In this document: piece by piece, positions 14,178 through 27,856 of the stretch
How the letters are laid out: each line of letters starts with the position of its first letter
How positions within the stretch are numbered: position 1 is the stretch's first letter
Assembly (NCBI GenBank): GCA_003254905.1
Contig: QANU01067372.1
Location: 26,856 to 90,855 of the forward strand
DNA from: Nissolia schottii
Lineage: Eukaryota > Streptophyta > Magnoliopsida > Fabales > Fabaceae
DNA: 64,000 bases
Direction: 5' to 3'
Translations under genes and position numbers: made by a program
The notes under the pieces: generated by a model
Seen by the model: only the letters and a program-made list of their open reading frames with translations
Databases searched by the model: none
What the model was told of the DNA's origin: nothing

Positions 14178-14858
14178 GAGTAAAATATAACTTCTTCCCT
14201 TAAGAAATGTTTAAATTACACTCCACTCCCTTCCATCTTGAAAACCTACACTCCTTTCCCTTAACAAATGAAAGTAAACTATTTAATCCTTATTCACATT
14301 TTAACCAATATACCCTTCATAAATAGGTGTACATATTATTTTATTTTAATGAAACAAAAACTATGACTAATAATGATATAAAATTATTAATACATGATTA
14401 TAATAATTATATGAAAGTATTATATTAAAAGAATAAATTATTAATTAAGTATTAACAATTTATGATAATTTTAAAAGAAAAAATAATTATTTTTTCAGTA
14501 ATTAATTTTAAAATAATAATGTGTATAAAAATATATATTAATATTTTTAAATCACTTATTAGGAAAATACTTAATATTTTTTTATTAATAACTTATTTTA
14601 TTAATAATAATTTTTACATAGTTATTATAACTATGCATAAACATTTTTATATTAATGTTAATCATATTATTTTATTTTTTTAAATATGTTTTGATGTGTA
14701 AAATTATTTTTGAAGGGGTATTTTGGTCAAAAGCATGAAAAATGAATTAAATTACAGCTTGCTTTTATTTTTAAGGAGAGAGGAACGTATGTTTTTAAAA
14801 TGGAGGGGAGAGAAGTGCAATTTTGGCATCTCACAGGGGAGGAAAGCGTATTTTACTC
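14178..14858. mobile_element. Long-TIR MITE (681 bp)
   Basis: The left end gagtaaaatataacttcttc is matched in reverse by the right end (gcgtattttactc). The similarity runs unevenly for roughly 100 bp on each side through ctcc/ggag-rich blocks. The interior is almost pure A/T. An 8-bp repeat aaataaaa flanks it at 14170-14177 and 14859-14866, but the repeat is low in complexity. Both a Mutator-like and a hAT origin are possible. Confidence 0.65.
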
Positions 14859-14866
14859 AAATAAAA

Positions 14867-17800
14867 ATTTTCATTAAAAAAATTTAAATTTTAATACATT
14901 AAATATGGTAGAAGCTTCAAAAGTATTAATTCTTAACAAGTGACCTACTTAATGTGTTGTTGACAACACTTTCTTTCATTACATAAAAATTTATTTGTAC
15001 ACTCCAAAAAAATAACATCTGGTGTACAATATAAAAAGAAATAAACATTATAAAAAAGAAAAATAAATAATGGCGAGCATTTATAAGTACACATGTATAC
15101 GTTTGTTTAATATTACTCAATTATGTGTTTGATAATATTTATACATTTATTTTATGTATACACAAATATATATGTGTTTAATATTATTTATTTATGTATA
15201 TTTATTTTTTTATTTTGTAATATTTATTTATATGTATAAAATATATAAGATATCAATTTTTGGGATGTACCGACGGAACTGTTTTCATTATAGTACTTAC
15301 AAAGGTAGAAATCAATAAATAGCGTAAACGAAGAAGTCCATCAGAATTATTAGTTACAAATTCAAATGCAGTTGATAACGCTTTTGACTTTCGAAAATAA
15401 TGACAGACACACATGGGAAAACAGGTAGACCAAAAATATTTCATAACGTGACAGTAATTCAAATGAGTTTGAACGAAGAAGCCAACAAAGAGAAAACGAA
15501 GTCCTATCCTTTTATGTCAAAAGAAAGAAAGTTTAATAAAAAGAAAAGAAAAAATTGAAAGTGTCAAAGTGTAAAAGGGCTTTGGTACATGAGGCCTCAA
15601 GTAAGATATGCATAAACACTGGATAACGGCTAACTGTTGAGTGAAACACTTTTGTGGAGAAGATTTGTATTCTCTCTTTCTCTTGCTCTATAGGGTTACT
15701 TTAAAAATTACTTTACTCAATTTTATCAAAGTTACTTTTCTGCATAGAAAAAAAAAATAAACAAGAAATGCAAGTCACATTTTTAAAAAAAAAGGTTACT
15801 AAACATAAATCAATTCACTTTCAAAATTTTACTCCAAAATTACTTAAACATTATTTAGACAAAATCATTTCATTAAAAATCCCCCTCCCTCAAGCACATC
15901 ACACTGGAGATACCTCACTATGTTTCACCTTCCCTCCCTCACTCTCGACCTCCATTTCTTTCTATATGTGACTTAGGGTGCCTACCTCACCATCTTTGTC
16001 GCACCATCGGTCTTCAACTCGCTTCCTTGATTGTGCCACCATGCATCGAGTTTGCCAACGGCCTCATGCATTTGGGTTGAAATACATTAGGGCTAGCATT
16101 GTGGTAAAGGGCGACAATTCATGATTGTTGATTGGAGCAGTAGAACATGGTTACGATTTGACGCAACAACTCCAAAATGATGTCATTTTTCTTGTTAATG
16201 GCCATTTTAGCGTCTAAGTCATGGTTGTTTACGCCATGTATATGTTTTGTTGGAGGGGTGATAGATAACCAAATTGGTTAACATTAATTAGCAATATAAG
16301 AGATGCAATTAAGGAAAGGAAAAGGTAAACTATTAGATTGATAAAACAAATAAAGATAAAAGATTTTATTTTTTAAAAAGAATCTCACTCTTCCATATCA
16401 AAATTTCTTCAAGTATGGCTACATTAACTTTTTGTAGTTATCATATCATCCTATATATTGTATAAGATTTATATTTAATCAAAGTGAAAAACTAAATTTT
16501 AAAAAGCTATTTATGTAAAATGGAAATATTGACTAACTTTTATGTTATATAAATAATATACAAACGTTTTATTTAAAAAGTTTTACTATCAATAATTAGT
16601 AAAATACATCAAATTAAGTCTAATGAATGGAAAATATTAATATGAGAATAACTTTATTTTAATTGTAGATCAATTCAATTGGAACCAAATTAATGGGAGT
16701 AATTAATGTGAGTGACTATTGCCATGTCAGAATATTTGTTATCGCTCTCTCACTCTCTAACTTTTCTTTACTTTTTCTATATTATTTGACAATAAAAGTA
16801 ATATATGTTACTACTCTAATCTTTTAATTATTGAATCATTAATTGTAATATTATCTTATTTGTATTTGTTATTTTAAATTTTTTTTGATAATTTTATTTT
16901 GAGATATTGTTTTTATATTGTTACTGAATATTATAAAAAATATATAATTAATTTATTTGACATAAAAAATCCAAATTAAGTATTAAATACTTTTTAAAAA
17001 ATTATTAAAATTATAATTTTATAAATAATAAAAAACTCACAATTTTGAAAAATATTAAACAATATATATCTATATATATTAATTAGATATTTGTGTTTTT
17101 TTAAAGTAATGATATTTGTGCTACAATTATTAGGTGTACATTCTATCTATCAGTTTGTTGGTAATATTATTTATTACGATTATTATTAATTTATTAAATA
17201 ATGGTGTTAATATTATTTATATTATTATTACATTAAGAAAGTTTTGAAATAATAACCTAGAAATAAAAGTGACTTTTAATATTTAATAAATTATGTATAA
17301 ATACCTCTTAAATTTAGTGACTTCATAAAAATATCATAACAAGTTAATTTTTTTAAAATAAAACTAATTAATTTTTAAATTAAAATGATAACCTTTAAAA
17401 AATATGAAGGATAATTAAAATCAAATTAACCTATTAGTTTAATACATAATAAAACCAAGGACATTTTGGAGGGGAAAAAAAAAAGAGAAAAGTTAGACAA
17501 TCAATTGTGACAATATACATTTTGAAGTGACAATAGTCATTCCGCAAATTAATTGGGGTTAAATAGACTTCAAATGGTGTAGATTAAATATAAATATAAC
17601 CGAATAAATCTTCAATTTCATTTTTGGAGTTGTCAGGAGTGGTCAAATTTATCTTTAAATTATGAAAATTGTTATATTAATATCTGAAGTTACTAAAAAT
17701 CAATTAAATTAGTCTTTCAAAAATTAACTTGATCGTCTTTTAATAATTTTAAGGACTAATATGACAATTTTTATGACTCAAATATGAACTTCATTATCGT

Positions 17801-19132
17801 TGAGAACATTACATTTTGAAACTTTTTTCTTAGATAAATATATTCAAGATGTTCTTTTCTTTCTTTTTTCAAAAAATAAAGAAAGAAAAAGGAAAAAAAA
17901 AATAGCCGTTAAAAGAAAGAGTGGACATAAGCGCACAAGCACAAGCAAAAGTCGCCACGCGTAAACCTAAGTGCTTTTCACTTTGACTGCCATCGCCCTC
18001 TACGCCCGCAGCTAACGTGCTCGCAGAGGACACGGAACTGAAGAAAAGCTCGGTCCCACTCGTTGACTTTTCTGTTACCGTAACCTCTCCCTTTGTTGTA
18101 AAGTGAGGTCGTGTAATCAAGTGGATAATAAACATCCTTTGCTTAATTTCCTTGTGAATCCCACATCTTCCAATGAATAATTCAAGCCAACACATCACAT
18201 TATGTTGGATTAGGTCAAATCTTGCACTAACTCATAGTGATTGCTCACTCATACTCTCATTACTCAATTCTCTCTCCCTTTTCCCTTCTACTTAGTAGTA
18301 CTATTTTCTTAACCTTTTTTTTTTAATTTAGCAATATTCAAAATTTACTAAATTAATTGCAACAAATATGACTTAAGTCGAGTTTATTCATTATAAAATT
18401 ATATATTTTTTAAATATTATTTTTTATCCATAAGATTTGAAACTAATTTTTTTAGAAAAATAAATATTGAATTTTTTTTTCATACTTCAGAAATTACAAT
18501 GGTCACAATGAGTTTTAAATATAGGACCTTATGCATATTACTCTAACTACTCACCACTAGATCAATCCTAATGGCTTAATATTAAATTGTTTAAATAAAG
18601 TTTGTTAATTTTAACTTGAATTTAGTATAAAGATAAATAAATATTTTAAATTATTTTTAAATAAATATTATTACTTTACATTATTTAATATTTTCTACTT
18701 CATTTATATAAATTATTTCTTTTAAATTTTCTAATATTATAATTAAAGTAACAAATATTAAATGACATTTCATAAAAAAGAAATATTAAATCACATAATA
18801 CTAACAATAATAATTGTTCTTACTTTAGTACTCTTAATAATTATCTTACGATATGAAGCCCACGGATACAGGAAATGATAGGGGAAAACATGATCCAAGT
18901 AAATTTTATATTTTGTTGGGTTTTGATTAATTAAATCAAAAGTAGGAAAGCTTGGATCTATCATCATTAAGCTATGTGTGGCGCTTAGCAATAGCTAGCT
19001 AGCTAAGACACGAGTATATGCTCCAACGGCAGGAAACAACCACACCAAGAAGTCTATTTTACAGTTTGTCATTTGAGAGAAAATACCTTCTTTCTTTTTT
19101 TTTAATTCATCCCCCCTTTTTCAATTATTCCC
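14867..19132. other. Intergenic
   Basis: AT-rich DNA with no supported gene. About 15590-16260 is more complex and may be a transposon remnant. At 17880-18250 a G+C-richer patch carries a minus-strand open frame of 109 codons without recognisable domain. Around 18480-18590 is a degenerate stretch (aataggaccttatgcat onward) of the kind left by old SINE-like insertions. None could be assigned. Confidence 0.4.
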
Positions 19133-20206
19133 TTAGGTCCTGTATGGTTCGTTGAGCTTGGGAATAACAGATTTCTGCATTTGTTTCATAAAATGAAAAA
19201 TTATTCCTGAGAAAATTACATTTTCAAGAATTTAAAAACACTTATTTTCTCCCATTTCGAATCTTGCATTTCCCGTGAGATCCTAACATTGAAAGGAATA
19301 TTTTGGAAGATGATTATTTACAAACTTACTCTCAATTAAAATTAAAAACTCAATTTTACCTTCCCAAAACTTAATCTAATCATCATCACCCTTTTCCAAT
19401 TCAGATCTTATCTTGTCTTCTACAGAATGACTAAGGATGTACACATGTCAGGTCATTTCACTTTTTTGAATTGAGTAATTGCCAAACCTGTGACCCGCCA
19501 TGATTTTTTTTTCAAATAATATTTTCATTTTTTTAATAAAAATCTATTTTTTAATTAAAAAATATATATTAGTTTTTACAAAATGGGCTTAGGCACAAAA
19601 AGAAAATAAATGTAATAACAATTTTTTTAATAAATATAAAATAATAAAAAAGGTAGGCAGGTCGGGTCCCACACTTTAGACCCAACACTATATACACGAG
19701 GGGTGCATTAGGTTTGACCTGTCAACCCAACCCAATTTGACCCAAATGGGATTGAGTTGGGTTGGGTTAGTGAGTTGACCCAACCCATATTCATCCCTAA
19801 GAACAATAATCTGTTTGCCTCCCTCCGTCCGCAACCACACCATCAATGGTCGCACATCCACCTCGAGAAATTTGAGAGAATAAATAATTTTTTAGTTAGT
19901 TGAGAAAATATTTAGTTATATGTAAATTATATTTAAATATGAGTTAATGTGTGTAATGATCAATTTGTTATTTTAATTAGTTAAAGATATTTATGGAAAA
20001 ACAAAAAATATTTTCAGGATTGTTAGTATCAACCAAACACAGCAATAATTCATTCCCAAGCATCTTCTACAAAATTCTTAGGAATTTAATTTGCGAATCA
20101 AACATGTTTAAATGTTATTTCTGGGAAAGTCATTCCTGAAAATAACATTCCTGATAATGCTATTTCGGGAAATGCTAACAGATTCCGCGAACCACACGGA
20201 GCCTAA
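19133..20206. mobile_element. TIR element, possibly PIF/Harbinger-like
   Basis: Termini ttaggtcctgtatggttcg (left) and cgaaccacacggagcctaa (right) are inverted repeats with a few differences. Inner matches continue (attcctgag / ctcaggaat-like blocks). The ends border TTA/TAA, which suits the 3-bp TWA targets of PIF/Harbinger, but a clean duplication is not seen. No transposase is present. A second element lies inside at 19432-19799. Confidence 0.5.
19432..19799. mobile_element. hAT-like element nested in the TIR element
   Basis: Termini taaggatgtacacatg (left) and catattcatcccta (right) resemble the tagggatgacaat ends of the 6.4-9 kb elements. The flanking octamers agaatgac and agaacaat differ at three positions, all transitions, as expected of a decayed 8-bp duplication. 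The right third is built of gggttgggtt / acccaaccc blocks. Confidence 0.55.
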
Positions 20207-20337
20207 AATTGTGGGAGATCAAGCTAGGGATGAAGCATCAAATGTTACTCCCCCTTTCAACAAATGTTACACGCCATTTATTGAAAGGGTGAGTAACATT
20301 TAATACTTCATCCCTAGCTTGATCTCCCACAATTTTA
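20204..20337. repeat. Near-perfect 134-bp hairpin, possible small-RNA source or MITE
   Basis: Two 61-bp arms (20204-20264 and 20277-20337) enclose a 12-base loop and differ at four positions. Three differences are C/T changes that become G-U pairs if the minus strand is transcribed, so a minus-strand RNA would fold with only one true mismatch. The arms include gtgggagatcaagctaggga and its complement. The ends ta...ta could be a TA target duplication. It may be a miniature foldback transposon, a young MIRNA-like locus, or both. I do not recognise a known miRNA in it. Confidence 0.75.
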
Positions 20338-23300
20338 AGTCTCATGTGATATGCAGAATTTACCAGCATTCCTAGGAATAGCATCAAGAACGACTTATAT
20401 GATTTGATCAAACTGCTTATTACATACTAATTATTCTTCTAATTATCCTTCTGATAGCTTATATGATTTGACAGTAATATTGTCTTTCTTTTCTATTTTT
20501 TCCTTTAAAATCACCAAGTATTTTTTTTGAGATGGTTAGATGAATAATTAAGTTAAGTAGCTAGGATGTTTTGGCATGACTTAGAGAAAATACTTAACCA
20601 TTACGATTCCATAAATTTGGTGCCTAATGATAATACGTATTTGGATTTTAGGTCTAATATGGCAGTTTACTTAAAAAACATGTTTCTGTTCAGGTCCATA
20701 GCACTTGAAGTAGTATTTGTCTTATTTGATAACCGAAACCCACTCAAACTTAATTGAGTCCTATTTCTGTCATCCAAGAGAATTAATTGGGCGTTGCTAC
20801 TTGTAAGGACAAATATTCACTCGAATTTGATCGACAAACATATTAAACGGTAAATGTTAAAAGTTCAAAATGTAAAAATTAAAAACTTAAAATATTAAAA
20901 ACTGAAAATTATTCCACTTTATACGTCTTAACCTGTGCCAAACCCATTCTATATGCAATTGCCCTATATATGTGCAATTTGCAAAACGGGTCTCATTATT
21001 TTTCAGAACAATTTTTAATTATTAAGTTATGATAAAAATCAAATCAATCAACTGGATTTTTTTTTAATCTAAATAAGAAACACTGAAATATGTCCCCACT
21101 TTGTGATCGATATTTGACTTATGCATATATTAAGCTCCATTATATTTGAGATTCTATATTATGTTAGTTTTGTTACTTGTCAATATATGTCTGAAGGGTT
21201 TGTCCATGATCTCATCTGAGCTCTTCTTTAGCTCAGTCCCCTAGGCAGCGAGGGCATTAGCCAACTAATCATTACCTCACTCCTCACTTTTTTCAATCAG
21301 TTGACAAATGGCACATGCTTAATGCTATAACTTTATCAAGGTAGAATCTTCTTCTTTTACATGATTGATTATAGTGATTAGTTTGCAAATTTAAGAGTTA
21401 TGCTTTAATTTGATTCGTATCAAATTATTTATAGGCGAATTTGGTTCTAGTAAAAAATAAGCTCATTATTAGTCAACATCAATTTTTGAACATAGGCTAA
21501 AGTAATTTTTTTTTTATGTTTAGTCATGTTTCATAAGAATGATTAAATATACTTTTAAAAGTGTAATTAAACACATTAAAAATATTATTGTCATTTTCTC
21601 TTATTTTTTATCATTTTAAAACTATTTTTAACCATATTTATAAAGTGTAACTAAATACAAAGAAACTAATTTGACCTACATTAATAAAAAAAACACAGAC
21701 TAATGATAACTTCTTTTTTTAAAACCAAATTAAACATTTATGTTAAATTTAATTTTGATATTATGTGTAAGAGTTCTTTATCATAAAAATATCTAATACG
21801 TACTATTATTATTTTAAAAGTCACAAAAATCAAAATGCATTATTAGATGTTATTATAAAACTCTTTATACTACCAATATATCAAAATTATAATGCTCAAT
21901 ACATTTTGAGAGAGTTGGATTCTTGGTTGATATATCTTTCTTTCATCTTGTAAATCATGAAAAGGACATGTCTCTGTTTGCTTAATTTAAAGTGTGTATG
22001 TCATTGTTCAGGAGGCTTGCGAAAATCTTCATTCCTACCTAAATTACCATAATAATCAATCAAATTGAATGCTGGTTCAGACCATACAGGAATTTAGTTT
22101 TTACCACATTAACTCAAGTAGTCATTGTGAGAGAGAAAAAGAGAAATTAAATTCTCATTATTAAGTATAAGGAGAACTAGAGCAACCCAAGAACTTCATT
22201 ATTTACATAAAACAGTTAATTCTTAAATTATATAGGAAAGAACTTTTGGTATAGTTTAATAATTCCTTGCCCAGAAATGGGGAACTAAAATTGAGAGTTA
22301 AGACTACATAAATTGTCAATCTGGTATGCTTTCCTTGTTTCAATTTGCAGTGAATAGAATATAGAAACACTTCTAGCTATGACAGTTATCTATATCTATT
22401 ATTTGCAATGCCACCAAATAATACAATGGAATCCTCATTATATGTATGTCATTGCTACAAAATGGAGTGTGTCCCTTGCACGACAAAGGCACTGGGGGCA
22501 TGGCCTTGTATTGTTATTCTTGTATTGAAAAAAAAATTAAAGTGAGGACACCCCCAACTTTTAGATTTTAATACGTCTCATTACATAATAGTTCTTTTGG
22601 TTTGAAATATGAATAAAGATTAAAATCTAGACCTCTTGATCGTAGAAACTCTAGTACTATGTTAATAATTATATTTTTTTTCAAAAGTTTAAGTTGTTGG
22701 ATAAAAACAATTGAATGTTTTTGTATCTTAATTAATATTGTATATACCTAGCTATGACCATGCCTAGTGTCATGTTGTACACCACAATGTTCAATCAATC
22801 GAAGGGTAATTATTCCGTTGTCTCTCATTCAAAATGAAACCATGCGCATTTGCATTGACCTGTCTAGAGTGTAATCTAGTTCATCAAATGAAATATTGTG
22901 CATTTCATCTTCTTCTTTTTTCTTTGTATGTGTTTTTAGTACTTGATTTGGACGATAATATGAAAACATAAAAGGAATAATAGTGGCTTATATATCTGAA
23001 TTTAATTTTGATGTAGCGACAATTTAAATTTATTTTGCATTCATCTGACCAAGGATATCTATAACTGTGACTAATTCTGGTTAAAAAGTGGTACTAACTT
23101 CTGGTTACAAAGTGATAGACAGCTGACCATTAAAAATTGTGATTGCCCGTGCTTATAACTCCATTTTACACTAACTTTTGCCCAATTTTGTTATTTGAAC
23201 ATACCAAAATATGTCTACACATTTGTCATTCTTTCATTATGGAGTTTTTAACACATCATGGAGTCTACTTTATAAAAAGTAGGCCACATGATATATTGTG

Positions 23301-25691
23301 AGAGAGTAACAAAATATAGACCTACAAGTTAGGGTGTTTCAACCTTCATGTATGCTTAGATATGGAATGTTTTATTTTTGATATTTTGAGATCGCTTGAC
23401 ATGTTGATTGCGAGAACACAATGATTATGCAGTATTTTCACAAAAAATATTTGTCTGATATTTGAAATCACATCCTCATTTCAGAGAGTTAAATTATTTA
23501 CTGTCTCATCAACCTTTTCATATAATATAGTTACATGACACAACTAAAAAGTGACTATATATATAAAGGTAAAGGAAGTAAAATGAGATGAGCTCAATGG
23601 TCTAAAGGGTTTTTAAATGTGTTTCAAGCTTAGTTGTTGGTTTGGTTAAAGGATAAGTCTTACATTACTTAATATTGGTGTAAGAGATTCATTTATATGT
23701 AAACTTGGTTCACAATTTAATATTTATGGTATTAAGTGGACAATGTAAATTTGGGTCTTACTATATTATATGTGCCCTGCTTCCACACTATTTTCACAAC
23801 ATTTATCAATTATTAAGGAAAAACCATTGATTTAAACCCGAAAAAATAGAGTATGTGGTTTAAAGCATAATCTATAGATTCATGAGTTCATAAAAATTGG
23901 TTTAAGATTTGTGAGTGTAATGGCGGTGGGAGAACTATTTGAACCCAGATTGAAAAGTGTGAATGGTCTCAACCCTCCATCGAAGCCCCATGGGGATGAC
24001 CAAGCCTCTCTCTTAGAGAACTCCTTGTAGCAAGGGTGCCCATTGGGGCTTTATTTTGTAGGTCTTTTGGGAAGAAGAATGGAGAAGAAGAAGTAGGGGA
24101 GGATCCTCTTTCTTGGATTTGATCTCCTTGGGTCCTCCTGGAGTCATAAGGTTGGCTCTGTTTTTATCGTGAAGAGAGGGAGGAAGCCTGACACCCTCTT
24201 GTTCCCATCTCATTTCCCCCTCCTGTCACTCTCTCTAAACTCATCAAGGGACAAAGTCCCATTTTTCCCCACCCCTGTCAGAACACCTTCTTGGTGTATA
24301 TGGGGTTTTCTTTGACTTGGTGGCCAAGTCCTTCTCAATGAGAAAATAAGACAGCCTTTGTCAAGAAAAATGCTATGTCTAGGTGTAGGGAGGGTATCCT
24401 TGCTGCACTAGTAGCATCCCAAGAAGAAGTCCTTGATCAATGGGCTTTCGTTGGGCCTTTTGGTTAGTTCAAGAGGCATCAGTCAGTCCCCAAATCCTCG
24501 AGTCCATACCCTCAAATAGTTCTCTTAACCTTCCTCATGCATTACTCAAGGAGTCTTTAGGAATATCATTATTGTATCTCCTTTTCTTGAGATGCATAGG
24601 AGGATCGCATGCCTAATAATTCTTTAGTTAAGCTTCTTAATATTTCTTGTTAATAAGACGACGCAAATTGGTCCGAACCAACCATCAAAATCTTCCTTTC
24701 TTATTTTATTTCTATCATGTATCTATTTTTTTTAAACTTACTTTCCAAAAACATTCAAATTGGCATTCAAAGCTAAAATTGACAATAGAAAGATTAAAAA
24801 GGATAATGAAAAATTGACAACGACACTACATTTGTTCTTTTAAACCAGTTAAGGTAGAATTAGATTTACAAAATCCAAAAGGCAACTTCAAAAGGGTACA
24901 GTAATGAAAGATTGAAATCTTTTTATATACCTCACCATGAGTTGAACAGGCATAAACATCATATTTTTCTCCTTTAAGCATGCTTGAGTTATTCATCTAT
25001 TTATCAACATCAACCATAGGTGATAGGTGGCACAACATATTCTTGATTTGCCTTTCTTTTTTGTCATTCTTTTTTTTTTCGTGGCCAAAAGTGGCATATT
25101 CTTAATCAACACATTCTTTTTCAAAATCAATGAGCATCTCTTATATTCCTTCAACTTAATCATAATTATAGCTTCTCCTGATCACTCTTTTTCTCTTTTC
25201 TCACATAAGTTTTTTTTCCCCCCTTGGAATGGAATCCTAAAAGCCTTGTGATTCTTAAACTTGATTCTCTCTTTGTCATTGCATTCTTGTTGCAGGATCA
25301 AGGAACTAACTTGTGCACTCACATCCAAGCCATGATGTCATGAAATTGAGATTTTTGCGAAGGCAAAGAGACACCCTATACCCCTTTGAATAGATAAACA
25401 ATAGAGACATATGTAGTGTCACGCATAATCATCATTGTTCTGATCTTTTTTATCTAATGTTTTATGGTGTTTATTGGTTTTTTTAAAAAAATTTGATACA
25501 CGAACAATTTAGGTGAGTTTGATGTCGATCATCCAACTAGGGTTAGAAAAAAGTTTTAAAACTTAGAGAACGCTTACAAAAATACTTACAACATATCGTA
25601 CCAAAGTAACATTCATATTAGTAGCGGGAATTGAAATCGTATCCTTTTAGAATACAATATTATTCATTACTATGCCAACAGACGTTGAAAT
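20338..25691. other. Intergenic
   Basis: No gene is supported. Most is AT-rich and featureless. About 23880-24660 is G+C-richer and probably the remnant of a larger repeat, but neither strand gives a recognisable protein or clear termini. Confidence 0.4.
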
Positions 25692-25790
25692 ATGTTTATT
25701 GGTTGTAATTAAAGGCTTAGTTTATCACTACAAGAAAAATCAACATTTAATGACAGAATGTTTATTGGTTATAATTTTAAGCTTAGTTTA
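25692..25790. repeat. 33-bp direct repeat around a CACTA end
   Basis: The block atgtttattggttgtaatta...cttagttta at 25692-25724 recurs at 25758-25790 with few changes. Each copy is followed at once or after one base by a CACTACAA terminus (25726 and 25791). This looks like a small tandem duplication of target plus transposon end. Confidence 0.75.
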
Positions 25791-25904
25791 CACTACAAAA
25801 AAAGAATTAGCATAGACACTAATTAATTTGTCGCAAAGTCGTGGCGAAGAAGAAACAATAACTAGAGTAAGAAACCTGTCGCTAAAATCCTTTTTCTTGT
25901 GGTG
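25791..25904. mobile_element. Miniature CACTA element
   Basis: A 114-bp element starting cactacaaaaaaagaattag and ending in the inverted form tttttcttgtggtg. A 3-bp duplication, tta, flanks it on both sides, as expected of CACTA transposition. An internal ttgtcgcaaag / cctgtcgctaaa pair matches the subterminal repeats of this class. Non-coding. Confidence 0.7.
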
Positions 25905-27856
25905 TTATCATTTATAATGTTGTATTGTATTAGATTCTTATTGCCTCTGATAAATCCATGAAAATGTGTTGAACAAAAATAAAAACAATGATGCTTGATA
26001 CTAAGCTATTAGTACTGGCTAGAGAGTACCAAGGCCCCCACTGTTCTTGGAACAAATCACAATGAAAATAAAGCAAAGCGATGCACTTTAATTTGTTCTG
26101 GCACATTACCCCATCAAAATAACATTCTGTCTATTATATTTGTTACTTTATTTGATTGGAGAATATTTTCCAAATTGCCTTTGTTTCTATACAATCTTTC
26201 ATGGGAGAGGGGAAAAGGTATAGTTTTATAAGCTTTCTTCTTTTATGTGGCACATGGATTTAACGCTTTAACTTTTTAATGGGCCAAACAAAGCATAAAA
26301 AGCATATAGGCAAAGCATTGGGATCTGGTAAATGAAAAACATGTTTAGGACTATTCATTCAGGTACGGCCATGATTGGAACCTGAAATTGTGATGAAAAG
26401 ATAAAATTATATGATTCTCGTTGATAATTACCCTCAAAATAATTTGATTAACCCAAGTATAATCAATTCAACCAAAGACTTACCTAGTGAATTAAAAAAT
26501 AAATGGTTTTTTCTAACATAATTTCTTAAGAAAGTCAAAATTAAAAGTTTTAAGTTTATAAAGTAATTAATGTTATTAAAAATATATAAATTTTACATTT
26601 TTTCAAATACAAAATTACTATTTATATTTTTTTAACAAGTATTCTAAGAACATTTGTTAATAAGATTCAAAAATAAAAAAGTAGAACGCTTAATACAAAG
26701 ACGCATCGCAAAAAATGAGTAAAACATCATACACCGAGTCGCTAGAAACCTCCCACTCGGTATCCATATAACCCCGATTTGCATCTCCATTCCCAAAAGA
26801 GGGTTAACAACCATCCCTCAAAGCCCCTAACAAGGCCCCCAAGAAAATGTTTTGATTTTAAGGTAAAAATCCCTTTACCGATAAAAGTAAAAATTGTTAC
26901 CCTTAAAATATTTAGTAAAATCTATGCAAAGTGCATTTTATTGATCCGTAAACCCTGTCTGTCTCACTTTAGAGGAATTTTCGCTTTAGAGAATCATAAT
27001 CCTCAAAATAATATGGAACAAGGGATGAGGAACGGGTAAAGAAAAATTCCTAGTAGAGCTAACCATGAAACGTCTTGAAACAATTAGCATTATGCAAACA
27101 AGAGTATATGAAGCCCGAGACAGGATGAAGAGCCTGCTAGCCCAAATTATGTTTGATTCAGGCTTCAAACCTTGCGGCTTGTTGACCCAAAAGAAAGTTT
27201 GATTAAGTTTATAAATATCCATTTAATCCAATTATCAAACCAAATTATGATATGTAAACATTTTCCTTGACATCGGTATGGACGCACTTCTAACTTTTAA
27301 ATTACTCATTTCAAAATAAATATCCACGTATCCGAACTTAGAAAATTAAATGAAACAAATAAAAAGAAGTTGACCCAAGTCTTGGCTTATAAAAGGAAAA
27401 AACTCTTACCGCTTAGGCCTGTATTAAATAAGTTAAGATGAAAATCGTCGCGAAAAGAAAGCCAATAGTCTCTCCTTTACCACCAAATTAGAAGCCAATT
27501 CCCAGAAAAAGAATGGAGAGTGAAGAAAAAGAAATTCACAAGTTCCTCAACTCTAAAGCCACTATTTTGCTGGGAAAATAGAAGATGGTTTTGGGTAGAA
27601 CATGGCAGTTGCAACAGAAAACCAAACCAAAGCTAAAGCTAATATTCAATAACTACAATTGTAAAGGTGATACCGAATTGCCAATGATATTTGAATGATA
27701 TTCTTTTACTAAAACCATACCCTAGTTTAATATTTGAGAAAGGAGAACTCAGAAAACAAACCAAAAAATGAGTTTGGAAAGGGTTAAAAGAAGCCATCAA
27801 ATCATTCCTGACTTCCTAAGATTAAGCAAGAAAACTTTGACTGCCAGATACATGAG
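25905..27856. other. Intergenic, 3' of SRP9
   Basis: No supported gene. 26690-27220 is less AT-rich than its surroundings but carries no recognisable protein. The last few hundred bases include the SRP9 3' UTR on the minus strand. Confidence 0.4.

Noticed and set aside
17869-18198. Minus-strand 109-codon frame
   Set aside because: No recognisable domain, low-complexity ends, and no splice or promoter support.
24013-24213. 66-codon minus-strand frame in a G+C-richer patch
   Set aside because: No domain or splice context; the surrounding patch looks like repeat debris.
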